NCBI GenBank assembly: GCA_963920575.1
Contig: OY986964.1
Coordinates: 19,821,395 to 19,885,394 of the forward strand
DNA length: 64,000 bases
Direction of reading: 5' to 3'
Origin: Narthecium ossifragum
Lineage: Eukaryota; Streptophyta; Magnoliopsida; Dioscoreales; Nartheciaceae
Shown here: piece by piece, positions 32,944-44,596 of the stretch
Layout: each line of letters begins with the position of its first letter
How positions within the stretch are numbered: the first letter of the stretch is position 1
Translations under genes and position numbers: made by a program
Notes under the pieces: model-generated
Seen by the model: only the letters and a program-made list of their open reading frames with translations
What the model was told of the DNA's origin: nothing
The model's database searches: none

Positions 32944-34126
32944 AAACTGCATGCTACGAGACACGCCGAAGCTGAAGGTTGATGCTGAAAGCCGAAGCTG
33001 TTGGTTCTGAAACTGGCTGTTGCAGAAGCGGCTCACTCCTCAGGAGTGCGCGGATCGTCGACGAGACCGATCGTCGCACTGCCTCCAGGAAGCCTCCATC
33101 AGGAATCTGAACTCCGCGTCTGCCTCAGGTACCTGCCTCAATTGAGGTATCCACACACTGCTCAGGCCCACGCCGTGAGTCACGCACGACTGCTCTGTGG
33201 TAAGCGTCTCGCGCCCCTCACAACCAGCACCGTCGGCGGAACGACTCCCGGCGGCTAGCACTCGAGCACCCGGTGAGATCTCCCTCAGCATGGCGGTCCA
33301 GGCTACCTCCAACAAGAACTAGAACGACGCCACTGCCGAAACATCTGAACTTTGCCAACGGCTACCCCGCCGTTCCCTGAAACCCGGAACAACCCGGAAC
33401 TCACAACGACCACCGACCAACTGCCCGGTGTCAACCCTCAAGTCACATGTCTCAGTAGCTAGAACACAGTCTAGGGCGCCCTAGACCATCGTTCCAGCAT
33501 ACTGGGTCAGATGAACCAGCCAACCCGCATGTTGCCACGCGGTGCGAGTACCCAAAACCAGAGGAGGGTACTCCCAACTACACCACCCTCCAAGGGTAGG
33601 TGCCAGGGAACAGTACGCGAACTGTTCCCACCACACAACCAACAGTGTCCCTAGTGACCCTGACAAGCGTCACTATGCATCGCTTACTGGGAAGGCAAGA
33701 ACCAACAGCTTCCCAAGCAAGCGATCCTCCAGGATGTCCAACACATCCGGGATCTGGGACACCTCCCTCAACTAGTCCTCTACTGTCGAAGGATCACCAA
33801 CATCGCCCCTAAACCTCAACTGGTTCGACCCTCGAGATTACGAGAGTACAAATGCGACACTCGTCCGGTTCCCCACTCACCCGTCTCCAGCACGGGGGGA
33901 GATGCTGTCAGGCGAGGGAACGGATGACACCGACGTGCATGCACATCTCCCCCTGAGACGTCATGTCACAGCCGGAAAACAACAAAACAAGCAACAATCA
34001 ATAAGCGGAAACATATCACACACAAGCGCAAACAAAACATGCAGGGATGCTCTAACCCTAGAACTATCCCAGTCCACGCTCAAACCTTAACCGCAAGCCT
34101 AATCCTATCCCTGGGACCTACAGCCT
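32944..34126 (-). other. gag side of the decayed element interior
   Basis: Between the nested solo LTR and the primer site only the gag remnant at 33600-33830 is recognisable. The rest contains short unrelated frames. Confidence 0.5.
33600..33830 (-). pseudogene. decayed gag fragment
   Basis: Minus-strand frames read RFRGDVGDPSTVED, a stop, LREVSQIPDVLDILEDRL, and further on VVWWEQFAY. These correspond to PPRFSG..GDPT.A.DWL..V.R..EAL...DRVR and DWW of Tekay-type gag, which is clearer at 50220-50400. At least two stops and a frameshift are present. Confidence 0.7.
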
Positions 34127-34138
34127 GCTCTGATACCA
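34127..34138 (-). promoter_or_regulatory. primer-binding site, initiator tRNA-Met type
   Basis: On the minus strand TGGTATCAGAGC, perfect match to the usual plant LTR primer site, three bases after the 5' LTR end. Confidence 0.95.
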
Positions 34139-34141
34139 AGT

Positions 34142-36585
34142 TGTCACACCCCGACCCAGAAAACCCATCCAGGCCGAGGCGTGATGGTTCCTACTGCAGT
34201 CAATCATCACTGGCGCATTTATAATAAAAATAAAAACAACTGATCTAACAATTGATCTGGGGTCAATATAGAAATTCAATTATAATTCAAGATTCAGATA
34301 CAATATTAACCCCTCAAAATCCTTACAAAAGGAAATTATACATTAAATAATTCATCAAGATTGAATGAACCCCAAGTCCTCGAACACCTCCAAAGACGAC
34401 GCGCCACCATGTACCTGTCCAGTTGGGATCTACAGAAGAAGAGCTGACGTCTGCACCTGCAAAACGCAGCCCGGGTAGGAGTGAGCAATAAGCTCAGTAG
34501 GTTTCTATGCTACGGCACTAACAAGGAAGGCAAACAGAACAGTGTCGCCCCCGAGCAAAGTTTAGATGTATACAGGGGTCTCATAACCCCACCGCGTGTC
34601 CCTGAGGCCCACGATCATGGTCTTCCAGCCGGGCTGGTCACATGTCAGGTCACACTCAGTAGCAGGAAACGACACTGCTGACTCTCAACGGGACACAGAA
34701 CACTGTTTGGTGGGAAGAGACACCACTGAGTGGGCAACTACTCTACTCAAGAGTTTAAGAACACCGGACACCGCCTACACCTCAGAACTCGGCTCGAGGC
34801 CGACACGACCTCTAAACCTCAAACAAGCATAAATTACAGCCAACTAGACAGTCACCTCAAATCATCAGATTATTATAACAGATTAAGTCCTAGACCTGAC
34901 TACCCAGCCTCGGTCCTAAGGCTAGATCCGAGCTACCCGAGAGCCACGGATCGGCGATCAACCCATCGCCCACGCCTAGCCTAGGAATGCATCTAGTGCA
35001 AACAAAAGATGTATGATCATACACATAACAGCAATTCGGGCATGCACCAATATGCCAAGCATTACACAGGACCAGGCGTAGCACACAGCCCGCCTAAGGG
35101 TATGCATAGCATCAGTCTAGAATAAAGCAGATAAAAGGGCACTCAGGCCTACAACGGGAAGCAACCCCAGCTAAACTATCAACAGCTATGATAGCAATAT
35201 AATAATATTATATTCAAAACTTATGGCGAACATAAGGCCCATTTATTCTACACATCCCAAGGGAGATGCGGCTCCCCTGGTTCAACCACAAACCATGCAC
35301 GGGCTTAAACAGATATAATAATAATATATCTAAGATAATATCGAAAAACTAGATTTATCAATATTAAAGCAAATGATCTTGATAACTTCAGAAAATCATA
35401 TCTTTCAATCCAACCGTCCGATTGATGTGAAACTTGAGATGCCTACTCAACGACATACCCCGAATGACATATCCGAAAACTGGATCGATCGGATAAATGA
35501 AAATAGATCAAAACATATAATTTCGGTTAAATCTCAGATTAGATAAACCCAATTAAAATCCCTTCAAAAATAAATTGGATTTAAACTAAACTTTCCAGAT
35601 CACGCCTAAATATCACTAAGATCATCCTCTCCGAAAATCAGCGCAATTAAATATATAAAAACCACTTAAATCCTCACTTTAACCAGCTGCCCTGTTTCAG
35701 CACAGTCAGCTTACTTAATTCACCAAAAATTGTACGTTGCTCCAAAAATCATGAAACCAGTTGGCGCTGAAAGCTAACGCATAGATCGACATCTTTCATT
35801 TAGAAATCTAACTCAGATCATGCACGTAGAAGCCGGAAAACAAGCTAGAACACCACTGTTCTGCTAGAACAGAAAATCCGGAAATCAAGTGATGAAAAAC
35901 ATGCTTAAATCCATATCAAATCAAATCCAATTCCTACCAAACTTCAATCAGGTGTCAAGCAAGCTATAACACACCATCTAGCATATTTAGACTGAAGAAC
36001 AAACAAACACAAAGACTAACAACTCCTAATCAAACCTTAAATAAGAAACCTACCTTAATAAGCTTTTCCTTGGCTGAATCCTCGCTAATAAGCCACTAAT
36101 CCAGCTCCAAACTATGCCACAGATCTTCCTCAAGCTTCCACGAATCCAACAAGCCCTCAAGCACTTGATTTGGTAGCCGGAGGAGGGAGAACGAAGCTAA
36201 GGAAGGGAAGGAGATGGCCACGGGAGCTGGGGAAGGGAAGAAAAACCAGCAGAGAAGAAGAGGATAAGGGGGGCTACAGTAACCGCCTTGCTACAGTAGC
36301 CGGGGCTGCTACAGTGGTCGCGATCCAACCGCCCGTCTCGATCTTCTCCGATCGAGCTCCGATCTTCCGATCTTCCGATCGAGAACGTCTATAAGAATCT
36401 AATCAAACATAAATAACAATCAGAGGGCGTGTGTGTACATCGCAGGTGTGAAATCAACCGCCAAGGCGCAATTTACCAAATTGCCCTTGGGGTCTTCGCC
36501 ATCAACCCGATCGCGGAACAAGGCCAAACGGGCCAGACCCTCGACCTAACGCGGTCGGACCGGGTTGGTGGAGCGGGTCCTCACA
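34142..36585 (-). repeat. 5' LTR of the decayed element
   Basis: On the plus strand from TGTCACACCCCGACCC to GGTCCTCACA, 2444 bp; partner of 25394-27856. Near 36270-36320 it repeats GCTACAGTA-type motifs. Confidence 0.95.
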
Positions 36586-36590
36586 ACCCT

Positions 36591-37073
36591 ACTGGGCAAT
36601 GTTGCTCACCATACCTGGGATGTATCGGTGGTGCAGGTTGATGCAGTTCCTTCTTTTAGGTGTTCTTCTAGAAGATGGCACGATATATCAAGGTGATCGA
36701 GGACTTGGAGCTTCGAGGAGTTCTTCTACAGTTAATTTACAGTTTTAATCAATGATGTACAAATTGTTGTATAGTCTGATGTATCCAAGAACAGAATTGT
36801 ATGATTATTAATTCAGTTGTATTTGAGAAATGTTGTAATATTCTTTAATTTTGATGTTGAGGAATGTAATAATGTTGAAGTTGTAAAATTATAAAATGTA
36901 CACGTTACTTGTGCTATTATTGTAAAGGAGATTCTGCAAAAAATTTTATGAACTGGAGGACTAGATGGTTTAAATTCATAGCAGTTATATATTTGTGCGC
37001 CTATTGATGATGTAAATAGGTTTAGGTGGCTCATGCCTCGATCTGAATGGGTTTTCTAGGTTGGGGTGTGACA
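36591..37073 (+). repeat. terminal piece of the interrupted plus-strand LTR
   Basis: Continues from 25393 across the ACCCT duplication and ends TTGGGGTGTGACA. No ORF. It directly abuts a truncated LTR of another family at 37074. Confidence 0.65.
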
Positions 37074-37719
37074 GGCTACCCTTGGGGGATCCAAGCCATG
37101 GAGAACGTAGCAGCGGGCGAAGAGGTGGCGGAGGGAAGCACGGCAACCAAGGGGACGTCGGGGACTTGGAGTTGGACGGTGGAGACGTGGGCGGCAGCGG
37201 CTAATGGCAGTGACCAGCGGGTGGAGAGAGGAGGCCAACGGTATGAGAGAAGCTGAAGGTGGCTTGTGGAGTTGGTGGAATTAGGGTTGCAGCTACTCCT
37301 AGAATTATTCTACTAATAACTCTACTTTATTCATCATAATTCATCCATAACCTAATACAAACTAATAGAAGTCCTTTTATAGAGGTCTAGATAAAGTCCT
37401 AATCCAACTAGAGAACTACCTTGCTTTAAGCATCAAGTAATAATACTTTCTTACTAAGACTCAATCATAACTCAAACTTTCTAATAACTAGGACTCATAA
37501 TAGGAACTAATAAAGCAAATCATAACTAAGGAAGTAACTAGCTAGGAATAGGATTCCTTTTGGCCGGTTGGGCTTAGGACGCCCAAAGGGATGTGGGTCC
37601 CACTTAACCTTGACCATCGGTTAACCAGTTCCACGCCCAAAGGGACGTGGGTCCGCCCATGCTTGGGTTTGGGCGCGGATCTGGTCTGGGCTGGTTCAGT
37701 GGTGGTTGAACTCGTAACA
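37074..37719 (-). repeat. truncated 3' LTR of an antisense chromovirus
   Basis: Matches the LTR of the 20520-24733 element from its GGGATCCAAGCC..GAGAACGT block through TAGGAATAGGATTCCTTT to the end CTCGTAACA, with clear divergence and small indels. On the minus strand this is the 3' LTR following the polypurine tract at 37720. The other end is missing where it meets the foreign LTR end at 37073. Confidence 0.85.
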
Positions 37720-37736
37720 TCCCCTCCCCCTTCGGA
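37720..37736 (-). promoter_or_regulatory. polypurine tract of the antisense chromovirus
   Basis: On the minus strand TCCGAAGGGGGAGGGGA next to the LTR start. It is preceded by a frame ending LEAKARSEGGG, comparable to LEDKANFEGRG at 21413. Confidence 0.9.
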
Positions 37737-37769
37737 ACGAGCCTTGGCCTCAAGGCTAAGTGGTGGCAC

Positions 37770-39462
37770 TTAGGAGAGGGCATCTGCAACTGAATTCTCT
37801 GAACCCTTATTGTACTCGATGTCGAAGTCATAACCCAGCAATTTCACAAGCCACTTCTGCTGTGCTTCGATCGGCACGGTCTGTTCCCAAAAGTGTTTGA
37901 GACTGCTAAGATCAGTCTTGATGATGAACTTGGAACCAAGAAAGTAGGGTCTCCACTTTTGGACAGGCAACACCAATGCTCGCATCTCCTTCTCATATGT
38001 TGATCTTCCTAGCTCTTAAGGAGGTAACGCCTGACAGAAGTAGGCGATGGGCTTCTTCTCTTGCATGAGGACTGCACCAATGCCGTAGGATGAGGCATCA
38101 CACTCGATGATGAAGGGCTTGGTGAAGTCGGGCAAGGCAAGGACAGGGCCGATCATCATGGCTTCCTTGAGTTGCTGAAAAGCTTGTTTAGTCTCAAGGT
38201 TCCACTGAAAGTTGTCCTTCTTTAGTAGTTGCGTCAGTGGTCTTGCAATCGTCCCATAGTGTTGTACGAACTTCCGATTATAGCCGGTAAGTCTGAGAAA
38301 TCCGCGCAGCTCCTTGATAGAAATAGGGGGCGGCCAACTCATCATGGCAGCGATCTTGTCAGCATCCATGGCCACACCTTCAGGGGAGACGACATGGCCT
38401 AAGTAACGGATTTGATGCTTCCCAAATTGACACTTATCCTTCCTTAAGAGAAGTTGATGTTCTATTAGGATGGTGAAGACGATGGAAAAGTGGCCCAGCT
38501 GCTCTTACATGCTCCGACTATAGATTAGTATATCATCAAAGAAGACTAGGACAAACCTGCGGAGCAAGGGCTCAAAGATGGAGTTCATCAATGCCTGGAA
38601 GGTAGAGAGGGTGTTGGTTAGCCCAAACAACATGACAAGGAACTCATAGTGGCCATGATGTGTATGGAAGGCGGTTTTTTCAACATCCGACAGGTATATC
38701 CAGATATGGTGATACAAGGAACGTAGATCTAGCTTGGAGAAGATGGCTGCGTTGTGAAGTTCATCCAGCAACTCGTCAATTACGGGAATAGGGAACTTAT
38801 CTTTGATGGTTGCTTTATTGAGAGCTCGGTAATCGATGCACATGCGCCATGATCCATCCTGTTTCTTGACTAGTAGGACCGGTGATGAGTAGGGGCTAGA
38901 TGAAGTACGTATGACGTCATTCTTGAGTAGGGCAACCACATGTTGTTCTATCTCTTTCTTCTGGTATTGGGGGTACCTGTAGGGCCGCACATTCACCAGG
39001 CCTTCTCCGGGCTTCAATGGTATGTGATGGTCATGCTCCCGGGTAGGAGGAAGCCCGATTGGCTCGGCGAAGAGGTCGGTGTATTGCTCCAAGAGGGCGG
39101 CCAGAGCTGGGTCAAGGGGAACATCCACTTCAGATTTCCCATCGAGGGTGATCCAGGTTGGACCGTCTGGACGATATGAGTTTGGGCTGCTCTTCAGCAT
39201 AAAGAGCCATCCCATATCTCCCCTACGGATGCTATGTAGGGATGCAGCTTTCGAGTAGATCCTGGAGGGTGATGGTACCTTTATGCCTTGTAACTAGATC
39301 TGCTCCTCGCCCTGATGGAATCTCACCTTCAGCTCATTGAGGTTAATCTGGATGTCTCCTAGGAATAGTAACCACTGTGCACCTAGGACTGCATTACAAC
39401 CCTATAGAGGTAAGAGGAAGAAGTCCACGTAGACTAGGACTCCTTGGAGATGTACGCCTACC
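37770..39462 (-). pseudogene. chromovirus protease end, reverse transcriptase and RNase H; integrase deleted
   Basis: The minus-strand frame from 39462 shows the end of the protease domain (GCNAVLGAQWL), a linker with [11 protein letters not shown] and [13 protein letters not shown], then RT ([40 protein letters not shown], and the catalytic FFDDILIYS near 38520-38545). After a TAA near 38502 and another stop near 38015 the same frame continues through RNase H (PFIIECDASSYGIGAVLMQ, FIIKTDLSSLKHF) to SENSVADALS at 37770. The polypurine tract follows at once, so integrase and chromodomain are missing. The right end at 39462 is fused to Athila sequence. Confidence 0.9.
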
Positions 39463-42400
39463 TAGCGCTTTATTTAACGTCTAGGCAAGACGTACTGCAA
39501 AACCTATGGTTCAACAAAATCTACTGCATCCACAACTTCTGATGGTCCTTCCAAATACAGCTTCAAACGGTGCCCACTGACTTTGAATTTGCTCCCATTT
39601 CTTTCATTCTCAATTTCAACAGCATCATGAGGAGATACTTGTGTTACTTTGAAGGGACCCGTCCATCTTGACCTTAATTTACCTGAAAAGAATTTCATTC
39701 ATGAGTTATAAAGTAAAACTTTCATACCTGTTGTTAACACCTTTCGTTGTATTGCTTTATCATGATAGAGCTTGGTCCTTTCTTTGTAGATTTTAGAGTT
39801 CTCATATGCTTCATTCCGCATCTCACCTAATTCGTTCAATTGCATCTCCCTCATGTCCCTAGCTTCTCTCATATCAAAATTTAGCTACTTTATTGCCCAA
39901 TAGGCCCTATATTCCAATTCCACCAGTAAGTGGCATGCTTTGCCAAACACAATTCGATAAGGGCTCATACAAATAGGAATGTTATATGCAGTGCGATATG
40001 CCCACAGAACATCATTCAATTTTGTCGCCCAATCCTTCCTTGTAGTGCCGACAACTCGCTCTAAGATTGCCTTTATTTGCCTATTGCTCACCTCAACTTG
40101 TCCCAATGTTTGAGAGTGGTAAGGAGTTGCTACATGATGGGTGATGTTGTACTTCTTTAACAAGGAATCAAATGCTTTATTTTAAAAGTGCGTCCCCCTA
40201 TCACTTATAATCGCCCGAGGTGTTCCAAACCTTGTAAAAATCATATCTTTCAAGAAACTCACCACGGTCTTGCTATCATTGTTCCTGGTTGCAATTGCTT
40301 CAATCCACTTAGATACGTAATCCACTGCAACAAGAATATAAGTGTACCCATATGATGGAGGAAACGACCCCTTGAAGTCTACGCCCCACATGTCGAACAA
40401 TTCTACCACTAGATTATTTGTAACAAGCATCTTGTTCCTCTTGCTTATGTTCCCTGATCTTTGGCATCTGTCACACTTAGTAACAAAATTAAACGCATAT
40501 TTGAATAAGGCAGGCTAGAAGAAACCAGATTGGAGAACTTTAAAAACAATTTTCTTACCTCCAAAATTCTCTCCAGAAGTTAATTCATGACTAAATTTTA
40601 ATATATCATTATACTCAGATTCTGGAACACAACACCTTATTATTTGATCAGAACAATGCTTAAATAAATAAGGGTCATCTCAAAAGTAATATCTAACTAT
40701 GGACAAAAATCTTTTCTTTTCCTGTGAACTTAAATCAGCAAGCAGAACATTACTAGCTAAATAGTTAACAATATCCGCATACCAGGGTTCTTTACCATGC
40801 ATAGAAAAAGCGTTGTTCATCAAGAAAACATTCTTGTACATTCTTATGATTTGCCATGGGCTCCAATCTTGACAGGTGATCCACCACGACATTATCGCTC
40901 CCTTTCTTGCCTCTTATTTCCAAATCGAACTCTTGCAGTAACATGATCCATCTAATTAACCTGGGCTTGGTATCCTTTTTGGGTAGTAGATATTTCAATG
41001 CTGCATGATCTGAATAAATAACAACTTTAGATCCAACCAATAAGAATGAAATTTCTCCAATGCAAAAACAATAGCAAGTAATTCTTTCTCAGTGGTTGAG
41101 TAATTTACTTGAGCATCATTGAGGGTTCGACTTTCATAATAAATAGCATGAGAAACCTTATTTACCCTTTGTCCTAAAACAACCCCTATAGCATAATCAG
41201 AAGCATCACATATTATTTCAAAGGACAATGATCAATTAGGAGGCATAATAATAGGTGCAGTAATCAATTTCTCTTTCAAGGTATTGAAAGCATCAAGACA
41301 AGCTTTACTAAACTTAAACTCAGTATCCTTGGCTAATAAATAACACAATGGTCGTGCAATTTTAGAAAAATCTCTAATGAATCTGCGATAAAATCTTGCA
41401 TGGCCCAAAAAACTTCTCACACCCTTCACAGAAGTAGGGGGTGGTAATTTCTCAATCAAATATATTTTTGCTTTATCAACTTCAATACCTTTACTATAGA
41501 GATAGTATGTCCGAAAACAATACCTTGCCTTACCATGATGTGACTCTTCTCCTAACTCAATGTCAAATTTGTCTCTTCACATCTCTTAAGTACCAAGGTT
41601 AGATGTGCAAGGAAATTATCAAAAGAATTCCCAAAGACAGAAAAATTATCCATAAATACCTCGATAAACCTTTTTATCATGTCGGAGAAAATCGATATCA
41701 TGCATCTTTGGAAAGTGGCAGGTGTGTTACACAATCCGAACTGCATCCGTCTGTATGCGAATGTTCCTAATGGACAGCTGAATGCCGTCTTCTCTTGGTT
41801 CTCTAGGGCGATGGCAATTTGAGTGACCAGCTAAACGTTCAAGCATTTGATCCATAAAAGGGGAGGAAAAGTGGTCCTTTTTAGTAGCTGCATTAAGCTT
41901 GGGATAATCGATGCAGACACGCCAATCAGTAGTCATCCTTGTAGGTATAAGCTCATTGTTCTCATTCTGCACAACTGTTATCCCTGATTTCTTAGGCATC
42001 ACATGAAATGGACTTGCCCATTTGCTGTCAAAGATAAGATATATCTGCCAACATCAAGTAGCTTGAGAACCTCTGCCCAAACAACTTCTTTCACGTTCGG
42101 ATTAAGGTGACATTGGGTGTCCCTTATGGGCTTGGCGTCCTCTTCCAACATAAAGCGATGCATGAACATAGTAGGACTTACTCCTTTAATATCTGCATTA
42201 GTCCAACCTATTGCACTCTTATACTCCCTGAGAACTGTCAATAATATTTCCTCTTCCAATGGAGTAATGTTAGAAGCAATAATTACAAGAAGGGTTTCAT
42301 TCTCACCAAGATACACATATTTCATATTAGAAGGAAGATGTTTTAACTCAAGCTTTGGTGGAGAAACTATTGATAAAACCATTTTAGAATAAGAGTTGTT

Positions 42401-42532
42401 TAGAATGTCAAACCGAAATCCATCAGGGAGACATGGCCGCATTGCCTCAAGGGCTGTTATAACCTCCTCTGCACCCTTGTAACTGTACAACTCATCCTTT
42501 TCCATCGTCAATGCCACTTCTAATGTAGTCTG
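39463..42532 (-). pseudogene. antisense Athila pol: RT, RNase H and integrase
   Basis: Reads on the minus strand as a diverged copy of 59411-62528. Recognisable parts are the pre-RT linker ([19 protein letters not shown]), RT (DWRVCIDY, FMDNFSVFGNS near 41650 where the catalytic second Asp is Asn), RNase H ([26 protein letters not shown]), integrase ([33 protein letters not shown]) and the C-terminal tail ([18 protein letters not shown]). Frames are broken in at least eight places. The gag half should lie beyond the insertion cascade that starts at 42533; the other end stops within the post-pol GCGCT sequence and is fused to the chromovirus. Confidence 0.93.
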
Positions 42533-42655
42533 TGTTGATCCTAACCTTGTTTTGATGATGCCAATTTTCATTAAATGGAAAAATATGTATTTAATATTTA
42601 TTACACCTTTAATTGGAAGCCTTAAATTCAATATTTGAGAAATCATTGTACTGAC

Positions 42656-43023
42656 GGTCGATGTATGGACGACCGTGGGAATGTGACGGTCGATGCATGG
42701 ATCGACTGCGAGGTTGTACGGTGGATGCACCAAACTTGGCCATATGAAATGTTGGCTCGCGGTCGATCAGAGCATCGACCCTGGGAAGCCATTTACTTGA
42801 CAGAACCTCATGGTTGATTCGACGGTCGATGGACTACTCGACCATGGAGTTTGGATATTGTGGTTTTAAATGTTGTAGGCTCACGGACGATCCGACGGAC
42901 GATGCGGCAGTCGACCGTGAAATATGATGATGGAAATTGAAGATGCGACGGTCAATCGAAGCATCGACCCTGGAGCAAGCTTTTTCCAATAGAGGCTCAC
43001 GGTCGATAGGTGGATCGACCGTG
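42656..43023 (+). repeat. GGTCGAT-N6-ATCGACC array in LTR U3
   Basis: 42761-42780 reads GGTCGATCAGAGCATCGACC. Other units of the same 20-bp length start near 42687, 42822 and 42950. 42998-43023 has perfect 10-bp arms CACGGTCGAT and ATCGACCGTG around AGGTGG; 42656-42674 is a 19-bp variant. All are upstream of the TATA box at 43173. Confidence 0.88.
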
Positions 43024-43172
43024 GCTCAAGAAGGCTGAGTTTTTGTACCTGGTGGACGATGTGATGGATGACGTAGAGGTCGACTGCCAGTAACGCGCAG
43101 AGTAAAAAAACTAGTCGTTGAAGAGTTGGAGGGAGTCGTTGGAGCTTGTTTTTGAGCTGGTTGAAGGCCAAG

Positions 43173-43180
43173 TATAAATA
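43173..43180 (+). promoter_or_regulatory. TATA box of copia LTR
   Basis: TATAAATA about 470 bp before the LTR end, downstream of the palindrome array. Confidence 0.7.
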
Positions 43181-43642
43181 GTCTTCTTGTGTAAACTTGC
43201 CATAACGATTATTGATATTTCTGAGATCATTTGTTAAAGTTTTAGAAAGAGTTTTCTACTCATCTCCTTTGTGCCTAAACCTTTAATTGTAAACCTTCTT
43301 TGAGTGCGAAGAAGTACATTGAGAGCAATCCAACAACTATTGGCAGTGATTGTAAGGTTACCAAGCAGCCCGAAGTTTGGAGAAAAAGTTTGTAAAGATT
43401 TACAAGTAGTGGTACCCTAAGGAGGATATTGAGAGAAGTGGACGGAGACCAAATGTTGGGTCGAACCACTATAAAATCGGTGCAATCTCTCTAACCTTTA
43501 TTTCATATATTCTTGCATGCTGATTTACTTTTGTTTCATCTCATTTACAAGCATTTAAGGTCTTAGATATTCTCTACCTGATTTTTCCAGTAATCTAGTT
43601 TTTCGAAAAGGGTCCAATTCACCCCCCTCTTGGACCTTCAAT

Positions 43643-43654
43643 TGGTATCAGAGC
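43643..43654 (+). promoter_or_regulatory. primer-binding site, initiator tRNA-Met
   Basis: TGGTATCAGAGC, two bases after the LTR end; complementary to the 3' end of plant initiator tRNA-Met. Confidence 0.96.
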
Positions 43655-43704
43655 TAGGTCTCTATTTTAATGGTTTAACAACCCTTAGAGGATCCTATCT
43701 AGAG

Positions 43705-44596
43705 ATGGAAAACATAGAGGGGCAAGCTACCAATAGGCCACCATACTTTAATGGATCGAATTATACGTATTAGAAGACCAAGATGAAAATATTCATCCAA
43801 TCAATGGATTATGAAGCTTGGTTGGTCATAGAGGATGGATCTAATGTTCCAATGAAAATAGTTGAAGGGAAAGAAGTCCCAAATACTAAGAGTGACTACA
43901 CCCCAACCGATCTCAAAAACCTTCAAACAAATGTCAAGGCGAAAAGCTTCCTATTTTGTGCACTTAGCCCTAGTGAATTCAATAGGGTCTCGACATGCAA
44001 ATCTGTGAAAGAGATATGAGATAAGCTCGAGATTACATATCAAGGAACTAGCTGAGTTAAAGAGTCTAGAATTAGTATGCTTGTACATGAGTATGAACTC
44101 TTTTTCATGAATAATGATGAAACCATTGGTGAGATGTTTACACGTTTTACTAACATATTAAATATACTTGAAGCTCTTGAAAGCGTTTATGCTAACGATG
44201 AAGTTGTGAGAAAGATACTTAGGTGTCTACCGAAGTCATGAGATCCTAAAGTGATGGCGATCGAAGAAGCCAAGGATCTATCCAAGTTGTCACTTGATGA
44301 GCTCATGGGTTCACTCATGACTTATGAGATGAACTTGAAGGGCAGCAATGACGAATGAGACAAGAAGAAGAAGGTCATTGCGTTCAGGTCATCGAACAAA
44401 GAGTCATCGGATTCAAGTGAAGGAGACGATGATGAAGAATTGGCGATGATCTCAAAGAGAATCCAAAAGATTTTCAAGCACCAAGAAGAAAAGAAATTCT
44501 TCAAGAAGAATTTCCCCAAAGGTGAAAAATACAATCCTACTTCTTCTAACTCAAATGAAATCATAGGTTATGAGTGTAGGAAGCCCGGACATAGCA
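43705..44596 (+). pseudogene. copia gag (UBN2 type), truncated
   Basis: ATG at 43705 opens a gag with PPYFNGSNY, then MKIFIQSMDYEAWLVIEDG, LNILEALESVYANDEVVRKIL and LSLDELMGSLMTYEM, the usual order of copia gag, followed by an acidic-basic linker. The zinc knuckle begins (GYECRKPGHS) and is cut at 44596 by the next insertion. Five in-frame stops are present: TAG after NYTY, then TGA after VKEI, GTS, LPKS and SNDE. Gag would form the particle in which reverse transcription occurs. Confidence 0.9.

Larger units (their letters stand above)
25394..36585 (-). mobile_element. 11.2-kb antisense chromovirus-like element with decayed interior, TSD ACCCT
   Basis: LTRs at 25394-27856 and 34142-36585 flank an interior that holds a nested solo LTR (30474-32943). 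ACCCT is present directly on both sides (25389-25393 and 36586-36590). On the minus strand the primer site TGGTATCAGAGC follows the 5' LTR and a purine-rich tract (AAGGGTGATAGG) precedes the 3' LTR. The remaining interior, about 3.8 kb, contains only faint gag, RT and integrase traces in broken frames, in Tekay-like order. The LTRs are much better conserved than the coding part. Confidence 0.93.
9772..37073 (+). mobile_element. plus-strand LTR of the 25394/34142 family, split into pieces by later insertions
   Basis: Pieces 9772-10889, 13142-13915, 24739-25393 and 36591-37073 are taken as one LTR. The first matches the start of the minus-strand LTRs at 27856 and 36585 read in reverse (GGCAATTTNGTAAATT, CACACACGG), lacking about 40 bp. 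The third matches their R/U5 part (GGGCGATGG, CTCGGGTAGC, CTAGGACC). The last ends in GGGGTGTGACA, their terminal sequence. Target duplications TGGAT, ATTAC and ACCCT at three insertions support continuity locally. The total is longer than the relatives, and the step from 13915 to 24739 is inference. Confidence 0.5.
42533..43640 (+). repeat. 5' LTR of copia element no. 2
   Basis: TGTTGATCCTAACC to TTGGACCTTCA, 1108 bp. A TATAAATA box lies at 43173-43180, within a context (GGTTGAAGGCCAAG) shared with copy no. 1. The U3 palindrome array lies upstream. Confidence 0.95.
42533..44596 (+). mobile_element. Sirevirus-like copia element no. 2, 5' part
   Basis: 5' LTR (42533-43640), primer site and gag, cut at 44596 by an antisense LTR. 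It entered the antisense Athila pol; the 5 bp before it are GTCTG, the expected target duplication. LTR start and end agree with the 3' LTR of copy no. 1. Its pol must continue to the right of the window. Confidence 0.92.
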
